From: Dyadobacter fermentans DSM 18053
Lineage (GTDB): Bacteria; Bacteroidota; Bacteroidia; Cytophagales; Spirosomataceae
DNA length: 64,000 nt
NCBI RefSeq assembly: GCF_000023125.1
Contig: NC_013037.1
Span: 2,852,001 to 2,916,000, forward strand
Direction of reading: 5' to 3'
Shown: positions 54,730 to 64,000 of the stretch, piece after piece
How positions within the stretch are numbered: position 1 is the first letter of the stretch
Layout: each line of letters starts with the position of its first letter
Program-made: the position numbers and the translations under genes
Notes under the pieces: generated by a model
What the model saw: the letters and a program-made list of their open reading frames with translations, nothing else
Database searches by the model: none
What the model was told of the DNA's origin: nothing

Positions 54730-57700
54730 ATGAAACCTGGCAGATGCTGGAAATCTTTGCTGCTGTGCATTCAGCTATTGGCCGGTTGGGTGCATGCACA
54801 GGACCGGGTCTTCGAGGTGAATCAATACGACGAGCGCCAGGGGCTCAGCAGCCGGCTGGTGCATTGCATGATCCAGGACAAAAAAGGATTCCTATGGCTG
54901 GGCACATCCGACGGGCTGAACCGGTATGATGGTCACGGCTTCATCACGTTTCGGAGCAGCGCCGATAACCCCAAAAGCATGGCCGGCAACTACATCACCG
55001 CTTTGGCAGAAGATCTGAACGGCAACATATGGGTGGGCTTCTACACCGGCGGGATCAGCTGTTACAATCCGGTGCGCGGCCAGTTTACCAACTACGAGAT
55101 GACCGACGTGCAGGGCCGGGACCTGTCAGGCGAAGAAGTGAAAATGCTGTATATCGATCGTCAGAATACGGTCTGGACCAGCATTAAGGGAGAAGGGCTC
55201 ATACGATTAGACCAGGCCGGCGGAAAGCACAGGCAATATAACATTGTAGAAACAGCGACCGGAATAAACCAGCCCGAGTACCGCAAAGCTTTCAACATCG
55301 TCTACCGCGTTTACGAGCAGCCGGGCGGCCGCTTTTACCTGCTCACGCACACTGGTTTGTATTTATTCAACAAAACGAGCGGCAACTTGAACGCCATTCC
55401 CGACCCGGATGCAAGCGGGCACCTGGTGCCGCAGAACCTGTTCATTTCCTATACAGTAGAAGATGACGTGCTTTGGCTGGGCTCTTGGGCCGGGGGCCTT
55501 GCTGCTTTCAACATAAAAACCGGCGGATGGAAGCGCTACCGGTTTGACCCGCGCATACTCCCTACGACCAACATCATTTCTGGCATTCACCATTCCGGCA
55601 GCGATACCTTGTGGCTTACTTCCATTGACCGGGGGTTTGGATATTTTGACAAGAAAAAGGAGGAATTTGTTTTTCTGGCTGGCAAACAGGGGTTTCCCAC
55701 CGGTTCCTATAATGGCCTTTTGGCCGATCGGGAAAATAACCTTTGGCTCAATACCGAGAACATGCTTGTTGCCGCATTCCGGCAATCCAAACCATTCACC
55801 TTTGTGCCGGTCAATGTTAAAAAACGTGACCATTCCGTATTTCATTCCATTACTTCCATTATCGAAGATGATCATTTCAAGCTAACGGCCACCCTTTGGG
55901 CCGATGGGCTGCAAGTGCACAACAAGAAAACCGGGGTGACGAAAGCATTGGGTGTCGACACGCACATGGACGAGCCCTTGCAGCGGGTGAATAACATTTG
56001 GAAGGACAAGAGCGGAACGGTCTGGGTGATTTCGCGGGATGTCATTTATACATTCGATCCCGTGCGGGAAACGCTGGTCAAAATCCCGCAACCGCCCGCA
56101 TGGACGGCAGAGAAGCCCAGCAATTTCTTTTTATCCATCCGGCAAGACAAGGCAAACACGTTTTGGATAGCCACCGCAAGAAACGGCCTGTTCAGGTACG
56201 ACCCGCGCAATGCGAAATACACGCATTACGCACCTTCGGCCACAAGACCGATCGCGACTCGGCTGATTTCGGCCATCGATACCGACGAGTACGGCACGCT
56301 TTGGGTGGCGGGCAAAAACGGGTATCTGGCGTTTTACGATCAGAAACAGGACGCATTCCTACCGGTGCCGGTGGCCTACAAGGACCGAAAGGCTAAGAGC
56401 GTGAGCTCGGTGTTCTGTCAGCCGGGCGGACGCTTGTACGTAGGTACGGAGCTCGGCCTGCTGCTCTACGACATTTCAAAGTCCGAAAAACGGCCTGTTA
56501 GTCTCTACACTGGCAGTGATGGCTTGAAAGGCGATATCGTCAGCAGCATGCAAAGCGATCGGTCCGGGAAAGTTTGGTGTATTACTCAAACGGCGCTTTG
56601 TAGAATTGATCCTTTAACGCACAGGATCAGTTCCTACGGGCTTTCTGATGGCATTACCAAGCCCGACATCGGCTACGGGATCAGTCATTTGCCCGGTGGT
56701 TTTCTGGCGGTTACGGCCAACAACGGCTACTACCAGTTTCATCCGTTCACCTTGCTCGGCCAGAAGGCCGCAAAAGTGCCGGTGATCACCTCATTCAAGG
56801 TCTATGGTCAGGAATATTATTACCAGAAAGAGCTTTCACGCAATGGCTTTGTGCGCCTGGAACCCGACGAAAACAGCTTCTCCTTCGAGTTTTCCGTTCT
56901 TGACTATAAAACACCCGATGCCTATCAGTATTTCTACAAACTGGAAGATATCGATGCGGACTGGGTGCGAGCGGGGAGCCGCAGGTATGTAGGCTACACC
57001 AATATTCCCGGCGGCCGCTACAATTTCCGGGTGAAAGCGGCCATTCATCCCGACGATCTCACGCAAGCCGAGCTTACCATACCCTTTTACGTCGAAACGG
57101 CCTTCTACAACACCTGGTGGTTCAGAATTGCGGTTATGATTTTCCTGGCAGGCCTTGGATTTCTTTATTATCAAAATCAAATACGGAGCAAGTCGCGGAT
57201 TTACGGGTTGCAAAGCCGGGCGGCAACGCTTGAAAAAGAAAAGGCGATGATCATGTACGAAAGCCTTAAACAACAGCTCAACCCCCACTTTCTGTTCAAT
57301 TCGCTCACATCACTGGGAAGCCTGATCTGGATCGACCAGAAGCTTGCCACCCGGTTTTTGGAAAGCCTGGGCAAAATGTACCGCTACATTCTGCAAAACA
57401 GGGATACCGAGCTGGTGCCACTGGAAGACGAGATCCGGTTTGTGCAGATGTACATTGACCTGCAGCAAACCCGATTCGAGCAAAGCCTGCTGGTGACTTT
57501 TGATGTCGATCAGCAGTTATTGAATCTCAAAATCGTGCCTGTAACCCTTCAAAATCTGATTGAAAACGCGATCAAGCACAACATCATTACCATCGAAGAC
57601 CCACTGAAAATCTGCATTTACACGCAGCAGACCTGGCTAGTCGTCGAGAATAACCTGCAAAAGAAAAACTTCGTCCAGACCAGCAACCGACAAGGGTTGG

Positions 57701-57795
57701 CCAGTCTGGTTTCGCTGTACCGCTACCTGTCGCAGCGGCCCGTGGAAATCGAGGAAACGCCCAACGCATTTAAAGTAAAAATCCCCCTGATATGA
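54730..57795 (+). CDS. Propeller sensor kinase of the LytS/YehU type
   Basis: Start at 54730 (MKPGRCWKSLLLCIQLLAGWVHAQ) gives a signal peptide. The periplasmic part carries propeller repeats (GFLWLGTSDGLNRYDG, TLWVAGKNGYLAFYD) and a Y_Y_Y domain, then a membrane helix near residue 797-815. The cytoplasmic part is a His_kinase/HATPase of the LytS type with phospho-His in QQLNPHFLFNSL (residue 853). It phosphorylates the LytTR regulator whose gene overlaps by 4 bp. Confidence 0.93.
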   Translation: MKPGRCWKSLLLCIQLLAGWVHAQDRVFEVNQYDERQGLSSRLVHCMIQDKKGFLWLGTSDGLNRYDGHGFITFRSSADNPKSMAGNYITALAEDLNGNIWVGFYTGGISCYNPVRGQFTNYEMTDVQGRDLSGEEVKMLYIDRQNTVWTSIKGEGLIRLDQAGGKHRQYNIVETATGINQPEYRKAFNIVYRVYEQPGGRFYLLTHTGLYLFNKTSGNLNAIPDPDASGHLVPQNLFISYTVEDDVLWLGSWAGGLAAFNIKTGGWKRYRFDPRILPTTNIISGIHHSGSDTLWLTSIDRGFGYFDKKKEEFVFLAGKQGFPTGSYNGLLADRENNLWLNTENMLVAAFRQSKPFTFVPVNVKKRDHSVFHSITSIIEDDHFKLTATLWADGLQVHNKKTGVTKALGVDTHMDEPLQRVNNIWKDKSGTVWVISRDVIYTFDPVRETLVKIPQPPAWTAEKPSNFFLSIRQDKANTFWIATARNGLFRYDPRNAKYTHYAPSATRPIATRLISAIDTDEYGTLWVAGKNGYLAFYDQKQDAFLPVPVAYKDRKAKSVSSVFCQPGGRLYVGTELGLLLYDISKSEKRPVSLYTGSDGLKGDIVSSMQSDRSGKVWCITQTALCRIDPLTHRISSYGLSDGITKPDIGYGISHLPGGFLAVTANNGYYQFHPFTLLGQKAAKVPVITSFKVYGQEYYYQKELSRNGFVRLEPDENSFSFEFSVLDYKTPDAYQYFYKLEDIDADWVRAGSRRYVGYTNIPGGRYNFRVKAAIHPDDLTQAELTIPFYVETAFYNTWWFRIAVMIFLAGLGFLYYQNQIRSKSRIYGLQSRAATLEKEKAMIMYESLKQQLNPHFLFNSLTSLGSLIWIDQKLATRFLESLGKMYRYILQNRDTELVPLEDEIRFVQMYIDLQQTRFEQSLLVTFDVDQQLLNLKIVPVTLQNLIENAIKHNIITIEDPLKICIYTQQTWLVVENNLQKKNFVQTSNRQGLASLVSLYRYLSQRPVEIEETPNAFKVKIPLI

Positions 57796-58562
57796 AAGCT
57801 GTTATTATTGAAGACGAGAGCCTGGTTGCGCGCCAGCTCAAACAAAAAATCTCGAATGTTGCAGCAGACGTAGAAGTCGTTGCGATCCTGCATAGCATCA
57901 AAGCCGCCCGGAATTGGCTTTCCCAAAACAATGAACCCGACCTGATGTTTATGGATATTCAGCTGGGCGACGGGCTGAGTTTTGAAATATTCGACCATTT
58001 CCAGTTGGAGTGCCCGGTGATTTTCACAACCGCTTACGATGAATATGCCCTAAGGGCATTCAAGGTCAATGGTATTGACTACATCTTGAAACCAGTCGAC
58101 GAGACCGACCTGAAACGTGCGCTGGACAAATACCGGTCATTGGTGAATGGTAAAACTGCATTACCAATCGACATTGCTAGCCTGATGGCTACGCTGACTA
58201 CACGCCAGCCTGCTGCCCAAACCTACCGCGAAACCTTCATTGCTACAAACCACCAACAGTGGGTTCCTTTGAAAACGAAGGATATAGCATGCTTTTCGAA
58301 AGACCACACGCTCATCGTGTCCACACTTCAGGGCGAACACCACAGGATCAACAACGACAGTTTGGAAGAATTGGAGGAAGTCCTGGATCCTGACCAGTTT
58401 TACCGTGCAAACCGCCAGCACATCGTCGCAAGGGAAGCCATTCATCGTATCCAGCTGGCCGATAACAACAAGATCATCCTGGTGCTCAGGCCACCGTTGA
58501 AGTTGCAGGTCGACATCAGCCGCGAGAAAGCGCCAGCATTCAAGAAATGGTTCGACAGATGA
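57792..58562 (+). CDS. LytTR response regulator
   Basis: The 256-residue protein has a receiver (VIIEDESL, Asp in LMFMDIQLGDG, Thr in IFTTAYDEYALRAF, Lys in YILKPVDE) and a C-terminal LytTR DNA-binding domain (VPLKTKDIACFSKDHTLIVSTLQGEH, QFYRANRQHIV). ATGA overlap with the kinase gene shows translational coupling. Confidence 0.94.
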   Translation: MKAVIIEDESLVARQLKQKISNVAADVEVVAILHSIKAARNWLSQNNEPDLMFMDIQLGDGLSFEIFDHFQLECPVIFTTAYDEYALRAFKVNGIDYILKPVDETDLKRALDKYRSLVNGKTALPIDIASLMATLTTRQPAAQTYRETFIATNHQQWVPLKTKDIACFSKDHTLIVSTLQGEHHRINNDSLEELEEVLDPDQFYRANRQHIVAREAIHRIQLADNNKIILVLRPPLKLQVDISREKAPAFKKWFDR

Positions 58563-58572
58563 ACGCTGAGAT

Positions 58573-58854
58573 ATGAAACCTGACACTAAATCCATCTTGC
58601 GGAAGGAGCTCCGGGTGATGTTTCACAAGGATTCCCAAAAGCCGGGCGTCCGGATCGTGAAATATCTGTCGTTATCGATACTAATCCTCGTTTTCTGGCG
58701 CTCCTGGCTCTTTTGGTGGATCATGGCCGGCCTGGCGCTGAGCGCCGTACTACTCCACAGTTTTTACCGCTACAAAACCCGCGGCTGGACCCGCAGCTAC
58801 GGCAAGGGAATATTCCGCTGGGACTATGAAAAAGTCTTTCATGCCCACCAGTGA
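58573..58854 (+). CDS. Small two-TM (2TM-like) membrane protein
   Basis: A 93-residue product with a basic N-terminus and two membrane spans (IVKYLSLSILILVFWRSWLFW, WIMAGLALSAVLLHSFYR), as in small 2TM proteins often found beside LytTR regulators. Same strand, 10 bp after the regulator gene. Confidence 0.6.
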   Translation: MKPDTKSILRKELRVMFHKDSQKPGVRIVKYLSLSILILVFWRSWLFWWIMAGLALSAVLLHSFYRYKTRGWTRSYGKGIFRWDYEKVFHAHQ

Positions 58855-59035
58855 AACCCACATTGGTCTAACTACCCATTGATTAAACGGTTCGAAGCCT
58901 TCGACTACCCTGCTCAGCAACCGCTTCTCACGCTTCGGATTCTATTTTTTTCCTCCGCCCTGCTGCCCCGTTAGTTTTGCGGGCGTCAATAATTGACGCT
59001 CACATTTATTTAAACAAACAATTCTCAAACTGGTC

Positions 59036-60571
59036 ATGAAATTCAAAATGAGACATTTATGTCAACAATGCCGTTATGGCATGGCAGTACTCGCGTTGGT
59101 ATCGCTCACAATGCAAAGCTGCAAACAGCCAGACGAACTGGTTTCGCAGCCACCGGTTGCGGGTACGGAAACCGGCCATTCCGATACACAAGCGTTGGCT
59201 GCTTTTCTGAGCAGCGAGCTGGGTGTTGCCTCAACAGAGATCGTTTACGAAGATACAGTCCATGCTTTTGTAGTCGAAAAAGACATGTTAGTATCCGAAG
59301 CAGATGTAAGGGTGCGTATGAAAGCAGGCATCGGTGCCAAAACCACCCAACGCCGGGCAAAATGGTTACTGTCCGATGCGGTCGTCGGCTCGCTGGGTAT
59401 TTCGATCGATGCGAATTTTCCAGCCGAATGGAAGCAGGCGATCAACGAAGTGGCACTGACGTGGAACCATAATAATCCAAAGGTCAAATTTTACATCACC
59501 AACGACAATCCCAAAGTGCGTTTGAAAACATACTTCTCCGGGAAAAACGATTTGTCGTACATCGTGAAGGCGCCATTGCCAGCACAGGACGGCAACGTGG
59601 GCGGAGAAGTGCTGGTCAATTACAACTACTGCTATTACGGACCGCAGATACCGCTTTCCATGAAAAAAGCGGCAATCGTTCATGCACTGGGTCATGTTCT
59701 CGGACTTACACATACGAATCCCGACGGTTCATACGATAATATGCATATTCCGGGCACTCCGACTGTTGACAATGCCTCGGTAATGAAAAGTACATTCGCT
59801 GCGTGGACGTCTCTTTCCTGGGGAGACTGGATGGCTGCAAAGTACCTGTATCCGAGTAATACGGGATGGTCGACCATGGGGACCGGCTACGATCTTGCCG
59901 CTGGTGGGGGAAGCGACGCAACACTTTGGAAATTAGGGACGATTCCCCTACCTAAAGGTATGATGGTTCATAAATTCAACTGGTCAACCAAGAATTGGGA
60001 TACAGTACCTTGTCAGGGCGCAGCCCGAATAGCGGTAAATCCGATTACGGAGCGGCCCTGGATCGTTGACAGCACCGGCGACATTTTTGAAATGCTTGCT
60101 AACGGAACTTGGAAGAAGTACCCAGGCAAGGCCGGAGACATCGGCGTGGGAGCAAATGGGCAGGTTTGGATTATCGGCACCACATTCATTGATGGTGGCA
60201 AGTCCGGATGGTCTATTCACAAACTGGAGAACGGTAAATGGGTCCAGAAACCTGGCGGGGGTGTTTACATTGCCGTGGACGCTGACGGGAACGCATGGGT
60301 AGCAAACTCAAAGGGTGAAATATACCGATACAACGGGACCAAATTTGTGCAATTGCCAGGATTAGCTTCCGACATCGCCATTTCAGCTGACGGTTATGTC
60401 TATATTACTGGCCGGTCCGACGCTTTAGGAGGCAAAATCTATCGTTGGCAAGGTAATAGTTGGACCCAACTAGGGGGATTCGGTTATAATATTACTGCGC
60501 TTGAAGCTCCCTACGGCCCACTTGTTTCCATTAACGGTACTATCCAGTCATGGTTTAACTTCAACATGTAA
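59036..60571 (+). CDS. Lipoprotein: inactive HEIGH-type metalloprotease with tectonin propeller
   Basis: The 511-residue protein starts with a lipoprotein signal (ALVSLTMQSC). Residues about 130-270 follow the M57-like HEIGH metalloprotease fold. The zinc motif reads HALGHVLGLTH (His216), keeping all three histidines but with Ala where the catalytic Glu should be. Residues about 295-511 are tectonin-type repeats (GAARIAVNPITERPWIV, GDIGVGANGQVWIIG, GGVYIAVDADGNAWVANSKG, SDIAISADGYVYITG), a glycan-binding propeller. The GCA codon at 59684-59686 replaces GAA. I expect a binding protein, not a protease. Confidence 0.82.
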   Translation: MKFKMRHLCQQCRYGMAVLALVSLTMQSCKQPDELVSQPPVAGTETGHSDTQALAAFLSSELGVASTEIVYEDTVHAFVVEKDMLVSEADVRVRMKAGIGAKTTQRRAKWLLSDAVVGSLGISIDANFPAEWKQAINEVALTWNHNNPKVKFYITNDNPKVRLKTYFSGKNDLSYIVKAPLPAQDGNVGGEVLVNYNYCYYGPQIPLSMKKAAIVHALGHVLGLTHTNPDGSYDNMHIPGTPTVDNASVMKSTFAAWTSLSWGDWMAAKYLYPSNTGWSTMGTGYDLAAGGGSDATLWKLGTIPLPKGMMVHKFNWSTKNWDTVPCQGAARIAVNPITERPWIVDSTGDIFEMLANGTWKKYPGKAGDIGVGANGQVWIIGTTFIDGGKSGWSIHKLENGKWVQKPGGGVYIAVDADGNAWVANSKGEIYRYNGTKFVQLPGLASDIAISADGYVYITGRSDALGGKIYRWQGNSWTQLGGFGYNITALEAPYGPLVSINGTIQSWFNFNM

Positions 60572-60603
60572 AGGATTAAGCTGCCAGTAACCCGATTTTG
60601 AAG

Positions 60604-60630
60604 CGATAGCAGGCCAAAAGTCTGCTATCG
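60604..60630 (+). terminator. Intrinsic terminator
   Basis: CGATAGCAG pairs with CTGCTATCG around an 8-nt loop and is followed by TCTTTTATTT, 33 bp after the tectonin-protein stop. Confidence 0.85.
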
Positions 60631-60871
60631 TCTTTTATTTATATTGCAGAGAAGCGCTTTTTGTCAAATGCTTTTAAGAATATTCTTAAATAGATCGAGC
60701 TAGCCAATTTTAGTATCCCTATGGCGACCATATACCGCTTTTTATGCATGTCTCAGCTTTATAAAGATCAGGGTAAAATGCTTGATACTGCTGCTACCAA
60801 TGCCTATGTTATTAACCAATAAGCAACCCTCAACCTCATTTTAGCATCCATTCCGTAAAGTCTGCTCCATC

Positions 60872-61876
60872 TTGATGAAACACAGCCTGCCCCGTCTATT
60901 TTATTTCGCATTATCGCTTATTTCAGCAGCAATAATCGCAGAACCAAACCCAAGCATGCCAACTGGCCAGCCCAGCCCTGTCGCCAGCGCTTATTTCGAG
61001 CAGGCATTTACTTTCATCAAAGACAATGCCTACTTCCATAAACATCTGGATTTCGCCAAAATTAAGCAGCAAGCACTTACCAAAATGGTGCATGCCCAGT
61101 CGCCAGCCGACACGCACGAGGCGATTCGTTTTGTATTATAACAACTAAATGACCGACATAGCTTCTTACAGCCTGCATCAAAGGTCCCAGGTCGGCCGGT
61201 TAGCAATGTAGCCGCTACCCGTGCGAATATTCCATTCGATGTTTCGGTGGAAAGAAACTATGGAATTATGAAATTGAAATCCTACAATTCAACCGATGCA
61301 GCAAACTCTCATAGAATTTCAGATAGCTTGTATAATTGTCTGCTGTATTTCGATAGAGTGCAGGTGAAAGGCACCATTATCGATCTGCGGGAAATGGAAG
61401 GCGGAACCTACATTCCCTTCGTCACTGGTCTGGCACCGCTGATAGATGCTGAACAATTGATTGGCTTTGCTGACCGAAACGGCAAAAAGAGCCGCACGGT
61501 CCGCTACAAGAACGGCATATACTATCAACAAGGCAGAAAGAAGTCACGGCTCGGCTACCTTTCTCGCTACGAGCGCCCCGGCGTTGCAGATCTCCCTATT
61601 GCGGTACTAACAGGACAATACACAGCCAGCTCAGGCGAAATGATTCTCTTATCGCTAAAAGGGCTTTCGCAAGTACGCACCTTTGGGGCGGCCACTTATG
61701 GCGTTCCTACCGGGAAAACGAACTTCTTCCTTTCGGACAGCAGCATGATTTCACTTACCAATACTGTTTGCTGTGACCGGCAAAAACGAATCCATTCAGG
61801 CCCCATACAACCAGATTCAAGCTGCGCGGAAAACGAAGCAATGCAGTCGGCGAAAGCCTGGATCGACGGTCATTGA
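60872..61876 (+). pseudogene. S41 peptidase, interrupted by one in-frame TAA
   Basis: The two open segments (60872-61141 and the frame containing 61247-61876) are in one frame, separated only by TAA at 61139-61141. Reading through gives AIRFVL, stop, QLNDRHSFLQP; a CAA-to-TAA change restores a normal FVLQQLNDRHSF. The C-terminal half holds the S41 signature (GTIIDLREMEGGTY, then Ser in GQYTASSGEMILLSLKG with SSGE, and SLTNTVCCDRQ). A signal peptide precedes it (FYFALSLISAAIIAE). It would have been a secreted C-terminal-processing-like protease; it is probably inactive. Confidence 0.8.
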
Positions 61877-62123
61877 TGCAAACAGCTGAAATGGCCACAT
61901 AGGGGGTTGGCACCAAAGTCCTTCTTGTATTTGTCACTTAACATAGTATTCGTTATCAGAACAAAAGCGGATTTTCACAGTTTTGTCATATTGACTTGCA
62001 CATTGATTGAAAAATATTCGGGAGGTGGCCGCCAAAAACAGCAAGTCCCTCAAAAGCATCTAATTCGTCGCAATTAACAACAGAAACTACTAAACACCTG
62101 TTTCTCGAAAATTCACTGCTGGA
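61877..62123. other. Spacer before the conjugation module
   Basis: No gene seen. The DUF2971-like fragment begins on the minus strand at 62124. Confidence 0.4.
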
Positions 62124-62447
62124 TTATTTGAAAGGCAAGCTCGATATATGTATATCAGGCTTTATACCAAGGTTTCCCAAATGATAATAAAACGCCGATG
62201 CCCACTCGTCCGGTTTATGCACTTTCGGCCCAAGAGTTATTTTAATGATGCTAGAACAAATCGGAAATGTTTTTATATAAACTCTTGGCGGATTGAAGCT
62301 GGTGTCAACAGATTTCGGAAACATACCTCCACGGATAATGATTCGAACCTCCTGCTCATGCTTATAATCATCAGTTTTAAAAAGATATTTAATCTGATTC
62401 AATAACGAATCTAATTCATACATCCTTTGCCCGCGATTCAAGGAATA
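62124..62447 (-). pseudogene. C-terminal fragment of a DUF2971-like protein
   Basis: The minus-strand frame reads VYSLNRGQRMYELDSLLNQIKYLFKTDDYKHEQEVRIIIRGG and ends in a PRVYIKTFP, ITLGPKVHKPDEW, SSLPFK pattern typical of DUF2971 C-termini. The N-terminal part is missing; the fragment ends where the TraM tail begins on the opposite strand, so it appears to be cut by the recombination junction at about 62440-62450. The extra residues up to 62483 (MCAKRWVDDW) are antisense to TraM and probably not native. Confidence 0.6.
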
Positions 62448-62606
62448 AACATTCCAATCATCGACCCATCTCTTGGCGCACAAGCTGCAAGTGCAGGTAT
62501 CGAAGCTGCGAAGACATTTCTCGGCCGAAAAACAAAGCTGATCCAGGTTTCAGTGAAAGCCGGCTACAAGGTGCTTCTCAAAGACGCCAACGCCAAATCA
62601 ATCTAG
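62445..62606 (+). pseudogene. traM: Conjugative transposon protein TraM, C-terminal fragment
   Basis: An open frame without start (NIPIIDPSLGAQAASAGIEAAKTFLGRKTKLIQVSVKAGYKVLLKDANAKSI then TAG at 62604) matches the C-terminal end of Bacteroidota TraM, an inner-membrane/channel component of the conjugation machinery. It sits immediately upstream of traN, as in complete elements. The rest of the gene is missing at the junction with the DUF2971 fragment. Confidence 0.7.
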
Positions 62607-62634
62607 TCTCCATTCATTCTAAGAGTCAATTATC

Positions 62635-63474
62635 ATGAGAAATTTTCTTTTGAGTCAGCTACTGCTGTGCCTCAGCTTGTCCGGAACAGCCATTTGCCAA
62701 GGCGTCGAAACGATCGTTATAAAGGCAATTCCACTTGAAATCACCACCAGCAAAACTACCCACCTTGTATTTCCATACAACATCAAAACGGTGGACAGAG
62801 GGAATGGAGAAATTCTTGCGCAAACGGCGGCTGGCTTTGACAACATCCTGCAAGTCAAAGCCGCTATGGCATCTTTCGATACGACCAATCTGACTGTTAT
62901 CACAGGTGATGGGACGCTTTATTCGTTTCTAGCGAGCTACTGTCCGAATCCTGTCTCAATCAACATAAGAATCGGCAAATCAATGAACGTTGGCGCTACG
63001 TCAGTAGCAGAACCAAACGAAGCTGAGATTGAGCAGGCGTTGATCCAAGCAAGTCAAAACGATTCCAGTAATGTCAGTATAAAAGACCAATCTTCTCAAG
63101 CAAAATTGGAGCTATCAGGCATTTACATCTGCGGCGATATTTTGCTTTACAAATTGATACTTACCAATAACTCGCCTATCAAATATGATATAGAGACCCT
63201 CAGGTTTTACATCAGGGACAAAAAACGTCCCAAGCGTACAGCGATTCAGGAAAGCTATATCACACCATTCCGCGTGCTGAGTGATACGACCTCAGTCGGC
63301 CCAAGCGCGCAGCACACTTTCGTTTACGCAATACCAAAGATGACCATTCCGGACAAAAAGCTTTTGTCAATCGCGCTCTATGAAAAAAACGGCGGCAGAC
63401 ACCTACGCCTGAAAGTCAGAAACCGTCACATTCTGAAATCCATCCCATTGCAAGTAAGTCCATCAAACCTTTAA
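62635..63474 (+). CDS. traN: Conjugative transposon protein TraN
   Basis: The 279-residue protein has a signal peptide (MRNFLLSQLLLCLSLSGTAICQG) and the TraN (DUF4138) pattern: IPLEITTSKTTHLVFPYNIKTVDRGNGEILAQTA, DNILQVKAA, GTLYSFLASY, LELSGIYICGDILLYKLILTNNSPIKYDIETLRFYI and KRPKRTAIQESYITP. It is a periplasmic/outer-membrane subunit of the type IV conjugation apparatus. It begins 28 bp after the TraM tail. Confidence 0.9.
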   Translation: MRNFLLSQLLLCLSLSGTAICQGVETIVIKAIPLEITTSKTTHLVFPYNIKTVDRGNGEILAQTAAGFDNILQVKAAMASFDTTNLTVITGDGTLYSFLASYCPNPVSINIRIGKSMNVGATSVAEPNEAEIEQALIQASQNDSSNVSIKDQSSQAKLELSGIYICGDILLYKLILTNNSPIKYDIETLRFYIRDKKRPKRTAIQESYITPFRVLSDTTSVGPSAQHTFVYAIPKMTIPDKKLLSIALYEKNGGRHLRLKVRNRHILKSIPLQVSPSNL

Positions 63475-63485
63475 ACTTGAAAATC

Positions 63486-64000
63486 ATGAACGAGAAAAAC
63501 TTTGAATACCTAAAAGACCAGGTCAAATATTCCGGCTTTGGCGATGAATTGGAAGCACAGCTCAGGGAGCAGATCAAAAAGCAGCCGTCGGAATTCACTT
63601 TGCAGCACCAAACCACATTTGGCAAAGATGCATTGGATTCATCCCTGCATTTCAAACGGTCGAGTGTAACCGACATGTACTTCTTCAATAGCTACACCGC
63701 AGCACTCAAACAGGAACAAGCAGCTGAAAACTTGAAGCAAACCTTTTATATCGGCCGGGATAATAATGTCACCTTGAAGGAAGGATACAACCTAATGAAT
63801 GGACGTGCGGTAAACAAAGACCTTACCAATAAAGAGGGAAAAATCTATAATGCCTGGCTGCAAATGGATTTCAAGCAGACAGACAACGCAGGGAATTTCA
63901 AGCTAAAACAGTTTCACCAAAACTACGGCTTCGATCTGGAAAAGGAACTGGGTAAGCTCTCAATCAAGGAGATGGGGAACGCTCAAGACAAGTCGCGAGT
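63486..64000 (+). CDS. Conserved protein of Bacteroidota conjugative elements (3' partial)
   Basis: Starting at 63486 (MNEKNFEYLKDQVKYSGFGDELEAQL), 171 codons run off the right edge. The pattern (GFGDELEAQLREQIKKQPSEFTLQHQTTFGKDALDSSLHFKRSSVTDMYFFNSYTAAL) is that of a large protein usually downstream of tra genes in these elements. It has no membrane segment; role unknown. It confirms that the mobile module continues beyond the window. Confidence 0.75.
   Translation, partial: MNEKNFEYLKDQVKYSGFGDELEAQLREQIKKQPSEFTLQHQTTFGKDALDSSLHFKRSSVTDMYFFNSYTAALKQEQAAENLKQTFYIGRDNNVTLKEGYNLMNGRAVNKDLTNKEGKIYNAWLQMDFKQTDNAGNFKLKQFHQNYGFDLEKELGKLSIKEMGNAQDKSR

Noticed and set aside
1..64000. CRISPR array
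   Set aside because: No regularly spaced identical repeats of 25-40 bp were seen; the only tandem repeat (16723-16760) has two copies and a 4-bp spacer.

Overview
The window looks like the chromosome of a Bacteroidota bacterium of the order Cytophagales; Dyadobacter or a close Spirosomataceae relative fits best, but this rests on gene content alone. The indicators are type IX secretion C-terminal signals, giant sensor kinases with periplasmic propellers (including a hybrid kinase fused to an AraC domain), lipoproteins with short lipobox signals, a Bacteroidetes-type Tra module, and an XRE/S24-ImuA-ImuB-DnaE2 mutagenesis cassette.

Layout. Positions 1-3.4 kb hold chromosomal genes: an ECF sigma factor cut by the left edge, a GH15 glucanohydrolase gene broken by two in-frame stops, and an SDR dehydrogenase. 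At about 3.47 kb lies what looks like the 3' end of tmRNA (ssrA) with its terminator and no tmRNA body, so probably an attachment site. From 3.5 to 12.7 kb is low-density accessory DNA: lipoproteins, truncated genes, a serine recombinase with a frameshifted DUF3800 gene, a complete IS3-family insertion with 4-bp target duplications, an orphan colicin-D-type immunity gene and a diverged 120-bp repeat.

The most interesting block is 12.7-23.5 kb. A hybrid two-component sensor is followed by a direct repeat with a 21-bp period. Then come a YceI-like lipoprotein, a Tat-signal lipoprotein carrying a Cry delta-endotoxin N-terminal (pore-forming) domain plus a jacalin-like domain, a terminator hairpin, a lipase-like lipoprotein, a propeller lipoprotein, a TatA protein and a FAD monooxygenase. 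I propose that this is a regulated, Tat-dependent surface toxin/lectin locus.

From 23.7 to 31 kb are small metabolic and resistance-like genes (nucleotidyltransferase, VOC protein, nitrilase, quinone oxidoreductase, SDR) with HxlR and TetR regulators. From 31.5 to 41.2 kb are a propeller histidine kinase, two LuxR response regulators and a surface-protein operon ending in a large GEVED/type IX protein. From 43 to 51.3 kb is the mutagenesis cassette: cleavable repressor, imuA, imuB, dnaE2, two small proteins and an SRAP protein. From 51.4 to 54.4 kb is a second set of modular secreted proteins. From 54.7 to 58.9 kb is a LytS/LytTR two-component system. From 59 to 62 kb are a tectonin-metalloprotease lacking its catalytic Glu and a nonsense-broken S41 peptidase. 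The right edge (62.4-64 kb) holds the start of a conjugative-element module: a TraM tail, TraN and a further Tra-linked gene.

Four genes are visibly broken (GH15, DUF3800, S41, TraM). Together with IS and attachment remnants they point to active gene turnover.
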